The position numbers and the translations under genes are program-made. From Sphaerobacteraceae bacterium (GTDB taxonomy: Bacteria > Chloroflexota > Chloroflexia > Thermomicrobiales > Thermomicrobiaceae), in assembly GCA_007695115.1 (NCBI GenBank), contig REEK01000132.1, positions 1-64,000 on the forward strand: 64,000 nt of DNA, written 5' to 3'. Under the pieces are notes generated by a model. It had not been told where the DNA came from. It saw nothing but the letters and a program-made list of their open reading frames with translations, and did not search any database. Position 1 is the first letter of the stretch. The number at the start of each line of letters is the position of its first letter. Shown in pieces: positions 53,456 through 62,176 of this stretch.

Positions 53456-55117
53456 TTGCGAGTATGGAAGTTCGCGGCGCTGGCGTCAGTCGTCGTCGTT
53501 GCAGCACTAGCGCTGGCTTCGAATGACACGCGTGCCGATGATGGGTCAACGTTCGTCGATTACGGAAACATTCCCGTCACTGACGGGGAATACCTCGTCT
53601 GGACCCAGGAGTCGTTTGACGACGTCCCGCACGGAGAGCGTCGCTATCACCTCTTTTCCCAACACATTGGCACCGGCGAGCGGGTTCAACTAGTCGAGAG
53701 CAGTTCATCGGTCAGGGAGCCTGCGGTCACCGGCGGGGTGGTAGTCTGGGCTATGGAGGACTCGGAAACATCGAACCTGTCCGTGTTTGGCTACGATATG
53801 AACTCGGACGAGCAATTCATGATCAGTGGCGCCGGGCACTACAACGCCCGTCCGGCGGTATCTGGCGACGTGGTTATCTGGTTTCAAATGGTTCACGAGG
53901 GGAATGAAGAACACTCCTACTCGATCCTCGGCCGGAACATACGAACCATGGACGAACCCTTCGTCATTCGAGAAGGCGATATCTCGAACAGACTGATCCT
54001 CGATGGAGACGAACTGCTCTGGTTCGAGCGAGACCAGACAGGTGGTGGACGGCTCCTGACGATGCCCGTAGACGGAACCGAGCCAACCCTCGTGCTTGAG
54101 GTGAACATTCCACCGAACACGCCATTCTCCTACGGTATGTCGGGGGATCTCGTTGTCTACACGTGGCTAGGATCTCCGATCACGGCAGTCAATCTGGAAA
54201 CCGGCCATGAAGTTGCAATACCGGCCGAGCCGTATGACTCTCGGCCCGTTACTGATGGACGCTTCGTGTTCTGGAGCGGCAATGATCCGGATGACTCGAT
54301 GCGCAGCGTCTTGAGTGGCTATGATCTCGAGTCCAGCAGTCGATTTAATGTCCACGGCACAGGCAGCGAGACGAGCCCATCAGTGGCGATGGGTGGTGAC
54401 TATGTCTCCTGGACAATGGCAGCCGAAGACCCCGGCGTCAGAGAAGTGCATCTGGCATCGATCAACGAGATAATTCCGTCCGCTGGACATCCTCAGCCAA
54501 CCGACGACAACCCGGACCGGATCTGGTTCCCGGAGACAGGCCACTCGATTATCTTCGGCTTCAAGAACTTCTGGGAGAACTCTGGTGGACTGCCCGTCTT
54601 CGGATTCCCCCTGACTGGGGAGTTCGACGAACTGAATCAGGACACCGGCGAATACCACACGGTGCAGTATTTTGAGCGCCAGCGCTACGAGTACCACCCA
54701 GAACATGCCGGTACACCGTATGAGGTGCTGCTGGGACGTCTGGGACATGAAGACGCCGCGCGCCAGGGAATGCTCGATCACGACGCCTTCCAGCCAGTCG
54801 ATGAGGAATCTGTAGACGAAGATCGGTGTCACTATTTTGAGGCCACCGGATTCACAGTCTGTAACGAATTCCTCGACTACTGGGAATCGCACGGTCTCGA
54901 CTTCGGGGATGACGGGGTCTCCTACCGGGAGTCACTTGCGCTGTTCGGCTACCCGATCAGCCAGGAATATTTCCCGGAACCGGGAGATGGCGCAGAACCG
55001 GTGACCGTCCAGTATTTCGAACGAGCACGCTTCGAATTCCATCCGGACAATCCGGAAGAGTACCGGGTATTGCTCGGACGCCTCGGCGCCGATCTCCTTC
55101 ACCAGCGGGATTGGTAG
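53456..55117 (+). CDS. Secreted TolB-like beta-propeller with two 'VQYFER' modules
   Basis: The 553-residue protein begins at a TTG (GATAGAG upstream) and has a signal peptide (LASVVVVAALALA, then SNDTRA). Residues about 30-340 form TolB/DPP-like propeller repeats (VTDGEYLVWTQES, VSGDVVIWFQM, MSGDLVVYTWLG, MGGDYVSWTM). The C-terminal 200 residues hold two copies of a module: FPETGHSIIFGFKNFWENSG to VQYFERQRYEYHPEH, and FTVCNEFLDYWESHG to VQYFERARFEFHPDN, each ending LLGRLG. Such modules are frequent in Thermomicrobia-like exported proteins. Function is unknown; surface binding is likely. Confidence 0.8.
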   Translation: MRVWKFAALASVVVVAALALASNDTRADDGSTFVDYGNIPVTDGEYLVWTQESFDDVPHGERRYHLFSQHIGTGERVQLVESSSSVREPAVTGGVVVWAMEDSETSNLSVFGYDMNSDEQFMISGAGHYNARPAVSGDVVIWFQMVHEGNEEHSYSILGRNIRTMDEPFVIREGDISNRLILDGDELLWFERDQTGGGRLLTMPVDGTEPTLVLEVNIPPNTPFSYGMSGDLVVYTWLGSPITAVNLETGHEVAIPAEPYDSRPVTDGRFVFWSGNDPDDSMRSVLSGYDLESSSRFNVHGTGSETSPSVAMGGDYVSWTMAAEDPGVREVHLASINEIIPSAGHPQPTDDNPDRIWFPETGHSIIFGFKNFWENSGGLPVFGFPLTGEFDELNQDTGEYHTVQYFERQRYEYHPEHAGTPYEVLLGRLGHEDAARQGMLDHDAFQPVDEESVDEDRCHYFEATGFTVCNEFLDYWESHGLDFGDDGVSYRESLALFGYPISQEYFPEPGDGAEPVTVQYFERARFEFHPDNPEEYRVLLGRLGADLLHQRDW

Positions 55118-55550
55118 CCGAAGGATCCTCCCGGCAGGCGCCGGCCCGACATCAGTTGTTTCGATCCTTCTCGCCTCTCCCAGTTTTGGGATAGGGAGGG
55201 AAGTTCGACGAGCTCGATCAGGACTCCGATTCTCAGACTACACCTGTCCAACCAACGAACAAGCCATATACGTTGCGCCACTTATGCGGGTATTGTCGGG
55301 TTGGCCGTATGTCCGCATTCAAAAAATTACGTGATTTCACGGATGACTTCACTGGTGTTGACCTGTCATTTTGGAGACATCGTTGCACACCACATCAACC
55401 GCTGCGGTGAAGGGAGCATTCACAAGGGGCACAGGACGTTCAGTTTGCCTGGAATCACATCGGGACACTCGAAGACCATGACTCTCGGACGTCTTCCCCC
55501 CAGGGTTCGTCGCGCCTGGATTTCCGACAACGCATCGAAGGAGGGTGACC
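55118..55550. other. Intergenic region, 433 bases, with a degenerate repeat
   Basis: Only the degenerate stem-loop repeat at 55171-55200 is recognised. The rest must hold the promoter of the FAD-oxidase gene. No small gene with a binding site is seen. Confidence 0.5.
55171..55200 (+). repeat. Degenerate stem-loop repeat, copy 3
   Basis: CCTCTCCCAGTTTTGGGATAGGG keeps the loop and most of the stem of the dispersed repeat, but lacks the GGGGTGAGGGC tail. Confidence 0.65.
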
Positions 55551-56963
55551 ATGGGTGACACCTACAGGACCACGAGCACCGGCCTTTCCCTGGCGACGGT
55601 CGAGCAACTGCGGAGGAGCCTGAGCGGGCAAATCCTGCTCCACGGCGATCCCGGCTACGACGAGGCCCGCACCGTCTGGAACGGCATGATCGACAAGCGG
55701 CCGGCATTGATCGTCCGGTGCACCAGCACCAGTGATGTCGCTGCCGGTGTCAAATTCGCCCGCGAGCAGGAGCTGCTGGTCGCGGTGCGCGGTGGCGGCC
55801 ACAGCGCCGCTGGACATGCCGTATGCGACGACGGCCTGATGATCGATCTCTCCCTGATGAACGATGTTCAGGTCGATCCCGAGAAGCAGACTGCTCGGGT
55901 CGGCGGAGGCGCGCTCTGGGCCGACGTCGACCGTACGACCCAGGGTCATGGCCTGGCAACCACCGGCGGGACGTTCTCGGGGACCGGGGTCGGCGGCCTG
56001 ACGCTGGGCGGCGGTTTCGGTTTCCTGAGTGGCAAGTATGGTCTTGCCTGCGACAATCTCCTTTCCGCTGAGGTGGTGACCGCCGACGGGAGCGTATTGA
56101 CTGCCAGCAATGACCAGAATGCGGACCTGTTCTGGGGACTGCGGGGCGGCGGCGGTAATTTCGGTGTCGTCACGTCCTTCGAGTTTCAGCTATATCCGGT
56201 CGGCCCGACCGTGCTTGCCGGAATGGTGGTCCATCCGATTGAGCGCGCGAAGGAAGCGTTCCAGTTCTATCGAGAGTTCACCAGAAACAATCCGGATGAG
56301 CTAAATGCGATCGCCGGGATAGTGCCGTCCCCGGAGGGCATGCCGACTTTCGTCATCCTCGCGTGCTACAACGGTTCAATGGAGGAAGGCGAGGAGGTAG
56401 TTCGCCCACTCAGAGAGTTCGGGCCTCCGTTGATGGACGGGATTGGGCCAATGCCGTACACGACACTCCAGTCAATGTTCGACGAAGCGTTCCCTACCGG
56501 GCTGAGCTACTACTGGAAGGGACGCCTTGTCGAAGAGATCACTGATGATCTCATCGACACCATCATCGAACATTATGAACACGCTCCGACGCCGTTTTCT
56601 GTGATCAATCTGCAGCAACTCGGCAACGCCACCAACCGTGTCCCGAAGGAGGCAACGGCCTTTAGCCATCGCGACGGACGATACGATCTGTTAGCGATGG
56701 GAGGCTGGCAGGACCCATCGGAAGCCGACGCCTCTATCCAGTGGGCACGCGACTTCTACGAGCACACTGGTCCACTTACCTCTGGCGGTCTGTACGTGAA
56801 CAGCCTGATCGAGAACGACACGTTGCAATCCGCCTACCGCGACGAGTCCTTTGAGCGCCTGGTCGCATTGAAAGACAAGTACGATCCGACCAACCTGTTT
56901 CGGAACAATGCGAACATAGCGCCGTCGGCCCCAATCTCCTCGACCAGCGAGATTGGTGATTGA
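55551..56963 (+). CDS. FAD-linked oxidase, berberine-bridge-enzyme family
   Basis: The 470-residue protein has the PP-loop FAD domain: VRCTSTSDVAAGVKFAREQ, then VAVRGGGHSAAGHAVCDDG with His84 as the probable covalent FAD site. VGGLTLGGGFGFLSGKYGLACDN, FWGLRGGGGNFGVVT and a C-terminal BBE motif YDPTNLFRNNANI follow. At the position of the second covalent link (a Cys in bicovalent members) the sequence reads TGGTFSG, so single attachment is expected. Likely substrates are oligosaccharides or secondary metabolites; nothing nearby decides. ATG 55551 is five bases after GGAGGG. No signal peptide. Confidence 0.92.
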   Translation: MGDTYRTTSTGLSLATVEQLRRSLSGQILLHGDPGYDEARTVWNGMIDKRPALIVRCTSTSDVAAGVKFAREQELLVAVRGGGHSAAGHAVCDDGLMIDLSLMNDVQVDPEKQTARVGGGALWADVDRTTQGHGLATTGGTFSGTGVGGLTLGGGFGFLSGKYGLACDNLLSAEVVTADGSVLTASNDQNADLFWGLRGGGGNFGVVTSFEFQLYPVGPTVLAGMVVHPIERAKEAFQFYREFTRNNPDELNAIAGIVPSPEGMPTFVILACYNGSMEEGEEVVRPLREFGPPLMDGIGPMPYTTLQSMFDEAFPTGLSYYWKGRLVEEITDDLIDTIIEHYEHAPTPFSVINLQQLGNATNRVPKEATAFSHRDGRYDLLAMGGWQDPSEADASIQWARDFYEHTGPLTSGGLYVNSLIENDTLQSAYRDESFERLVALKDKYDPTNLFRNNANIAPSAPISSTSEIGD

Positions 56964-57011
56964 ACCACCACCTGGTAGATGCCAGCCGGACACCAGTTGT
57001 CTTGATCTTTC

Positions 57012-57053
57012 CCCCCCTCTCCCAGTTTTGGGAGAGGGGTCGGGGGTGAGGGC
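57012..57053 (+). repeat. Dispersed stem-loop repeat, copy 4
   Basis: CCCCTCTCCCAGTTTTGGGAGAGGGG followed by TCGGGGGTGAGGGCC, nearly identical to copy 2. It lies between the FAD-oxidase and peptidase genes. Confidence 0.85.
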
Positions 57054-57063
57054 CGTCCCCCTG

Positions 57064-57072
57064 TGCTACGAT
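57064..57072 (+). promoter_or_regulatory. Extended -10 promoter candidate for the M42 peptidase
   Basis: TGCTACGAT fits TGnTAnnAT and lies 53 bases before ATG 57125, immediately after the stem-loop repeat. Confidence 0.35.
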
Positions 57073-57124
57073 TCCACGGTCAAACTGGTACGAACTCAAT
57101 CGCAAACCCACCCGTGGAGGCTGC

Positions 57125-58189
57125 ATGAACGCGAACGAACTCAATCTCGATCTGGTTCGGAAACTTCTCGATGCGCCGGGAATCGCCGGTCGTGAGGACC
57201 AGGTCCGCGCGATCGTCAAACAGGAGATGGAACCGCTGGTCGATGAGATAACCGTCGACGCCATGGGAAGCGTCATCGGCGTCAAGAAAGGGTCCGGCAA
57301 CGGCCCGAAGGTGATGCTGGCGGCTCACATGGATGAGATCGGATTCATGGTCCGGTTCATCGATGAAAACGGATTCCTCCGCCTGCAGAACGTCGGAGGG
57401 TTCGATCCTCGTGTGCTCCCGGCCCAGCGGGTCAACGTTCACACGCGCTCCGGCGAAGTGCTGATCGGTGCTCTGCAGCTCGCCAGCAAGCCGATTCACC
57501 TGCTCGGTGCCGGGGAGATCAAAGCACCGAAACTCACCCAGATTTATGTCGACCTCGGGCTTACTGCTGACGAAGTCAACGAGAAGGTCGATATCGGCGA
57601 TATGGTCACAATGGACCGCTCGATGGTTCCGGTAGGCAACAACCTGATGAGCCGGGCCATGGATGATCGGATCAACGTCTTCGTGATGCTTGAGACGCTC
57701 CGGGCACTCGGCTCGCACGATTGTGACATCATCGCGGTCGCCACTACCCAGGAGGAGATCGGCCTGCGAGGTGCCCAGACCTCGGCCTACGGCGTCGATC
57801 CCGATATCGGCGTAGCGCTCGATGTCACCGTCGCCGGGGACAGCCCGGGTGTCGACAAGCAGGACCGGGTGACGAAACTCGGTGAGGGCGTCGCCATCAA
57901 GGTGTTCGATTCGTCCCACATCCCGAACTACAAACTGGTCAATCATTTTCGGGACATCGCCACCGAACGCGAGATCCCGCACCAGGTCGAGATGCTGTCC
58001 CGCGGCGGTACCGATGCCGGCGCCATGCAACGCTCCCGGGCCGGTATGCCGGTGATCACGCTCTCGATGCCGACTCGCTACCTGCATACCGTCAACGAGA
58101 TGGTCAGCAAAGACGATATTGCGGCAGCCATTACTCTGCTGACCGCTTATCTGGAAACGGCCCATACTGGGGACTATCGCCTGGACTAG
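57125..58189 (+). CDS. M42-family metallo-aminopeptidase
   Basis: The 354-residue cytosolic enzyme has all the M42 dinuclear metal features: His68 in LAAHMDEIGF, the bridging Asp in SRAMDDRINVF, the catalytic Glu pair in TTQEEIGLRGAQTS, an Asp in VALDVTVAGDSPG, and His in TRYLHTVNEM. Family members (TET-like peptidases, glucanase-annotated homologues) form dodecameric shells that trim peptides. A GGAGG binding site precedes ATG 57125. The gene is single and preceded by a repeat and a promoter candidate. Confidence 0.93.
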   Translation: MNANELNLDLVRKLLDAPGIAGREDQVRAIVKQEMEPLVDEITVDAMGSVIGVKKGSGNGPKVMLAAHMDEIGFMVRFIDENGFLRLQNVGGFDPRVLPAQRVNVHTRSGEVLIGALQLASKPIHLLGAGEIKAPKLTQIYVDLGLTADEVNEKVDIGDMVTMDRSMVPVGNNLMSRAMDDRINVFVMLETLRALGSHDCDIIAVATTQEEIGLRGAQTSAYGVDPDIGVALDVTVAGDSPGVDKQDRVTKLGEGVAIKVFDSSHIPNYKLVNHFRDIATEREIPHQVEMLSRGGTDAGAMQRSRAGMPVITLSMPTRYLHTVNEMVSKDDIAAAITLLTAYLETAHTGDYRLD

Positions 58190-58343
58190 CCGTGCTTGGT
58201 CAGATCGGGATGCCCGGTGACATACAGTGTCCGGGTATCCCGACCGAAGAGAAAATCGATCGCTGGACAATAACTGGAACCAGACGATCGGTTACAATCA
58301 GACGCAAACAGAGGGTCAGGTCGAGGCGAAGGAGATTTCAATC

Positions 58344-60107
58344 GTGCCAGCGCGAATCGTGCGCGCACTCATCCTGATGCTGATTACAGCATTCCTCATA
58401 AGCCCGTCTGTCCTGGCTGACGATGAAATGTCGGATCAGGGCGACGACGCGGCGCTCCGATTTGTCGATGTGGAGATCGAGCCGGACGAGCCGACCGCTG
58501 GTTCCGTGGCGACGATCAGCTTTCGCATCGAAGATCCGGACGGCAACCCCGTCTCTGGCCTCAGAGCCAGCGGGCTCCTCCGGGCGCCATCGACCGCGCA
58601 GGATGTCGCACCACCCCCACCTACCGTCACCACAATCGGACGAGAACTCAGCGATCCAGGTTCCTACGAAGTCGCCGTGGCCCTCAATCAGCCCGGGCGA
58701 TGGTGGATCGAAATCCGGGTCGATGATGACAGTGGCAATATCGCCCGGTTCGATCACTTCACAATCGTTGATGCCATCGACGATCCGGCCCCGGCCACAA
58801 CCTCCGAGCCGATCTTCATCCGTAGTGGCGAATGGAACACGTTTTACCGGGTCGATCCCGACACTGGTGGTGTTGTGGAACTGCCTGGTGAACACCTCTT
58901 CGATGTCGGTGGTCGCTGGTGGCTAGCCGAGATCTCGATTCAGGAACGTGGCTCGATTTCCAGCAACTACGGCGGAACCTGGCGGCTTCACGTCTCCATC
59001 CGGGACGCGATCAGCGGAAACTCGCTCTCCACGATCAATCTCGGCGATGTCCGGGCAAACGTCTACAGCGGCAGCCAGCAGGAACCGGCAATCGCCACCG
59101 CAATCACGATTGCGTCAGACGGGAGCGCTGCTTACATCTACTGGGCACGCCAGCTTGGCGATGGCTGGATCTCATGGGTCGCCGAGGCCGATCCGCTGAC
59201 CGGCGAAATCCGCAACGAGCAGGTGATCAACGGGGCGATTGCCAGCAACGGCTTCTGGGCCGAGATTTCGATCCGGCAGGATGGCCGGGTACTCGTCACA
59301 GAGCAGGTGGTGGAGCTGGCCAGCGTCAGTGGGTATCGGCTCTCACTGATCGACCGGGACACCATGGAGATCAGCACGCAGTATCGGCGCACCGATGCCC
59401 GCGAGGACTCCCTCACCCACTGTATGCTCGCCTATCCGGGACCGATTGGCGATGTGGCCGGTGATGAGCCGGTTCGATATTCATTGTGCGCACCACCGGA
59501 GTCGAACGGCTCTCAATCGCTCGTGGTCTGGGACCCGGTAACCGGGGAAGCTGATTACTCGATCGATCTGGAGCCAATTGCCGGGGATCACCCCGGTGCG
59601 GTCGATGGCGTGGCCAGTCCGGATGGGACCAGCTTCTATGTCGTCAACACACGATCCTTGCGGATTGCCGAGATCGATCTGCAAACGGGTGAACTTACCC
59701 GGCAACGGAGTCTGCTTCCGGAAGAGGATGATGATCCATCAACGCTGGATCGATTCTTTGACTGGGTATTCGGTGCCGCAGCACCGGCAACGGCACAGGC
59801 GCGTGGGTCCATTGAGCCGTCTGTGGCGATCAGCCCGGGCGGAGAGTACCTCTACGTGGTGGCAAACCCGGAAGACCGGGAGCCGGGCGTATTGGTGGTC
59901 GATCTGGAACAACTCGAGATCATCAACAGCCTGAAAACTGGGGAAGTCGTTGATGGGATCATCGCCACATCAGACGCCCGACTGGTGGTAATTCAACGGG
60001 AATCCGACGCCGATGGTGACGCGGTCACCATCCTCGATCAGGATGGACGCACCCGGGTAACCTTCACGCTACCTGGCGAAGCAGACGTTGTTGGAATTCG
60101 ACGGTAA
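58344..60107 (+). CDS. Secreted protein with N-terminal Ig-like domain and beta-propeller
   Basis: The 587-residue protein has a signal peptide (IVRALILMLITAFLIS to VLA). A short immunoglobulin/FixH-like domain (about 35-140) follows, with EPDEPTAGSVATISFRIEDPDG and WWIEIRVDDDSGNIA. A long repeat region then has propeller-like strands: IASDGSAAYIYWARQL, VVWDPVTGEADYSID, GVASPDGTSFYVVNTR, ISPGGEYLYVVANP. No C-terminal anchor is visible. GTG 58344 is set by AGGAG; an open frame upstream is not conserved-looking. The FixH-like start recalls proteins that bind metals at the cell surface, but no metal ligands can be named. Confidence 0.78.
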   Translation: MPARIVRALILMLITAFLISPSVLADDEMSDQGDDAALRFVDVEIEPDEPTAGSVATISFRIEDPDGNPVSGLRASGLLRAPSTAQDVAPPPPTVTTIGRELSDPGSYEVAVALNQPGRWWIEIRVDDDSGNIARFDHFTIVDAIDDPAPATTSEPIFIRSGEWNTFYRVDPDTGGVVELPGEHLFDVGGRWWLAEISIQERGSISSNYGGTWRLHVSIRDAISGNSLSTINLGDVRANVYSGSQQEPAIATAITIASDGSAAYIYWARQLGDGWISWVAEADPLTGEIRNEQVINGAIASNGFWAEISIRQDGRVLVTEQVVELASVSGYRLSLIDRDTMEISTQYRRTDAREDSLTHCMLAYPGPIGDVAGDEPVRYSLCAPPESNGSQSLVVWDPVTGEADYSIDLEPIAGDHPGAVDGVASPDGTSFYVVNTRSLRIAEIDLQTGELTRQRSLLPEEDDDPSTLDRFFDWVFGAAAPATAQARGSIEPSVAISPGGEYLYVVANPEDREPGVLVVDLEQLEIINSLKTGEVVDGIIATSDARLVVIQRESDADGDAVTILDQDGRTRVTFTLPGEADVVGIRR

Positions 60108-60213
60108 TTAACCGTAACCCTTTATGTCTGGCTGGATTATCTCAATTAGAAGCAGTTATCCCGCTGCTTCCGGGCGTCTATCCCAACGCCCAAACCCAAT
60201 CCCTTCCCTCCTG

Positions 60214-60247
60214 ACGCCCCGGTTCCCCCACCGGGGCGTACGTTTTA
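60214..60247 (+). terminator. Rho-independent terminator
   Basis: ACGCCCCGGT and ACCGGGGCGT form a perfect 10-base stem with a TCCCCC loop, followed by ACGTTTTAATT, about 105 bases after the propeller gene. Confidence 0.88.
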
Positions 60248-60277
60248 ATTTGCTCGTAGTACAGCTCTTCTCAATCG

Positions 60278-60306
60278 TTGACCGTCATACAATTGACTGT
60301 TACGGT
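60278..60306 (+). promoter_or_regulatory. Promoter candidate for the small lipoprotein gene
   Basis: TTGACC (60278-60283) and TACGGT (60301-60306) are 17 bases apart and end 84 bases before ATG 60391, just after the upstream terminator. Confidence 0.4.
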
Positions 60307-60390
60307 GCGACAAACCTTTATCTGTTGGATGCAAGCATTCGGTGAAGTTGGCCATGAGGCGAACCGTATTTCGGAACCAGGGATGGCCTG

Positions 60391-60915
60391 ATGGGGATCA
60401 AATCACTGGTTGTGGCAACTATGCTGCTGAGCATGCTGGCCGCATGTGGCGAAGGGTCGGACCAGTCCGGCGACTCCTCGTCAACCGGCAACCAGCCCGA
60501 TGATGACCGTGCCGCAGACGTCCTCAGCGAAGTGCAGAGCGATGTCGATTTCCAGCTATACGCACCATTTGAGCTCGGCGGGCTGGAGCCAGTGAGCCCG
60601 GTTGTGTCCGGGCCAGACTCGGCACCGTTTGTGAACCTTGCCCTTACAGCGCAAGAACCGGAGGGGCAGCGCATGTACTTCACGCAGAGCCAGGATGGGT
60701 TCGGTGAAGTTGCCCCGCCACCTGGGATCGAGGAAGAACGTCAAGTGACGATTCAGGGGAACGATGCCGAGCTACAGATCGGTAGCGAGAATGATCGCCC
60801 GATGGTGCTCTTGATATGGGAAATGGATGGGATGCATTTCAGTCTCTCGGCGGTTGAGGTCGAAGAAGATACGGTACTGGAGATCGCGGAATTGACCAGA
60901 CCGATCGACGACTGA
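60391..60915 (+). CDS. Small lipoprotein with DUF4367-like domain
   Basis: The 174-residue product has a signal peptide with lipobox MLAAC (Cys19), a Ser/Gly/Asp linker, and a C-terminal beta-rich domain: FELGGLEPVSPVVS, LALTAQEPEGQRMYFTQSQ, VTIQGNDAELQIG, LLIWEMDGMHFSLSAVEV. The strand order resembles the DUF4367-like end of the lipoprotein at 32926-33771, where YSLAAILG occupies the place of FSLSAVEV. ATG 60391 has AGGGA upstream. It is flanked by its own promoter candidate and sits alone. Function unknown. Confidence 0.75.
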   Translation: MGIKSLVVATMLLSMLAACGEGSDQSGDSSSTGNQPDDDRAADVLSEVQSDVDFQLYAPFELGGLEPVSPVVSGPDSAPFVNLALTAQEPEGQRMYFTQSQDGFGEVAPPPGIEEERQVTIQGNDAELQIGSENDRPMVLLIWEMDGMHFSLSAVEVEEDTVLEIAELTRPIDD

Positions 60916-61116
60916 AGACGCGCCCGGATCGACTGGCAGATTGTCAACGGCCTGGCGGGAAATCGGGGCGTACGTTTTTGCTCAAATAGATCCGGATTCG
61001 TAATGAGCCAGGCGTGATACCCCGAGAGATCGATCGTCAGGATCTCGGCTCGAATCGGGATGACAGTGAGGCGAAGAAGTGTTTGGTGCACCCATGCACG
61101 ACGCGGCTGGCCGCTG

Positions 61117-61125
61117 TGCTACTAT
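61117..61125 (+). promoter_or_regulatory. Extended -10 promoter candidate for the UroD-family gene
   Basis: TGCTACTAT fits TGnTAnnAT and lies 83 bases before ATG 61208. Confidence 0.35.
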
Positions 61126-61207
61126 CCCGCTAACATGCCGGTGTCAGATCCTGGCGCAGGCTGCACTATCTCCCTACAGATGGACTGTCGTCAGAGAGGA
61201 GATCCCC

Positions 61208-62176
61208 ATGTCCCTGAACATCGAGATGACGAAGACCGAACGCGTGATGTCCGCGGTCCACGGTCACGAAGTGGACAGAGTTCCGGTCTGCTTCTGGCAC
61301 CATTTTCGGCCGGAAGGCTCGGGCCGTCTCATGGCCGAGGCGACCTACGCGTTCTTCGCCGAAGAGTTCGATCTGGACATTCTGAAGGTCATGCCGGACC
61401 TCCCCTACCCGTTCCCTCACAAGTCGATCCATTCGCCGGAAGACTGGCGCCTGATCGAGTCGATCAACATCGAGCGCTCCCGTTTCTTCAACCAGCGAGT
61501 CAGCGCGATCCAGGCTCTGCGCGGGGTGGTTGGCGACGACACGCCGATCATCATGACCGTCTTCAATCCGCTCTGTGAGGCGTTGAACTTCGCCCAGACT
61601 CGCGAGGATTTCGTCAATCAGCTGCACGACAACCCGATAGTGATCCACGAAGCGCTCTCGATCATCGCCGAGAACCTGCGGGCTCATATGCAGGAGTGTA
61701 TCGATGCCGGGGCCGATGGCATCTTCTTCGCCCTGCAGGGGTGCACCACCGACCTGATGAGCCGGGAGCTCTATCGGGAGTTCGGTCGGCCCTATGATCT
61801 GATGGCGCTGCAGGGAGTGATCGACGGCTGGCTCAACATCATGCACGTCCACGGTGACGACAATCTGATGTTCGATGATGTGCTGGATTACCCCGTGCAG
61901 GTGGTCAGCTGGAGTGATCGACTGGCTGGTCCGAGCCTGCGCGAGGCCCGGGCGAAAACCAGCAAGTGCCTGATGGGCGGCTGGCACGAGTTCGGCCCGC
62001 TCTCCAACGGACCCGTCGAGAAGATCCGCGAAGAAGCCGAGGATGCCCTCAAGCAGACCGGCGGGCGAAAGTTTATCCTTGCCAATGGATGCTCGGTTCC
62101 CGATGACACCGATCACTCCTGGCTGACCGAAGCCCGAAACATCGTAGACACCCTGGAGATGCCAACGAATGAGTGA
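61208..62176 (+). CDS. Uroporphyrinogen decarboxylase (URO-D)-family protein
   Basis: The 322-residue TIM-barrel protein has an N-terminal MTKTERVMSAVHGHEVDRVPV that opens URO-D/MtaA-like members. A barrel follows with IIMTVFNPLCEAL, DAGADGIFFALQGCT, IMHVHGDDNLMFDDV, YPVQVVSWSDR and a C-terminal FILANGCSVPDDTDHSWL. The GNGC-type end (ANGCSVPDDT) is typical of methyltransferase/UroD-fold proteins that are not heme enzymes. No other heme-synthesis gene is close, so I do not call it HemE. ATG 61208 has GAGGAG upstream. The stop overlaps the next start by eight bases. Confidence 0.87.
   Translation: MSLNIEMTKTERVMSAVHGHEVDRVPVCFWHHFRPEGSGRLMAEATYAFFAEEFDLDILKVMPDLPYPFPHKSIHSPEDWRLIESINIERSRFFNQRVSAIQALRGVVGDDTPIIMTVFNPLCEALNFAQTREDFVNQLHDNPIVIHEALSIIAENLRAHMQECIDAGADGIFFALQGCTTDLMSRELYREFGRPYDLMALQGVIDGWLNIMHVHGDDNLMFDDVLDYPVQVVSWSDRLAGPSLREARAKTSKCLMGGWHEFGPLSNGPVEKIREEAEDALKQTGGRKFILANGCSVPDDTDHSWLTEARNIVDTLEMPTNE

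Noticed and set aside
57080-58270. A 396-codon open frame on the minus strand
   Set aside because: It is antisense to the M42 peptidase with all its metal ligands; no independent support.
61208-62176. HemE (heme biosynthesis) for the UroD-family gene
   Set aside because: The sequence follows the methyltransferase-like UroD branch, its neighbours are not heme genes, and typical HemE N-terminal RQAGRYLPEY-type sequence is absent.
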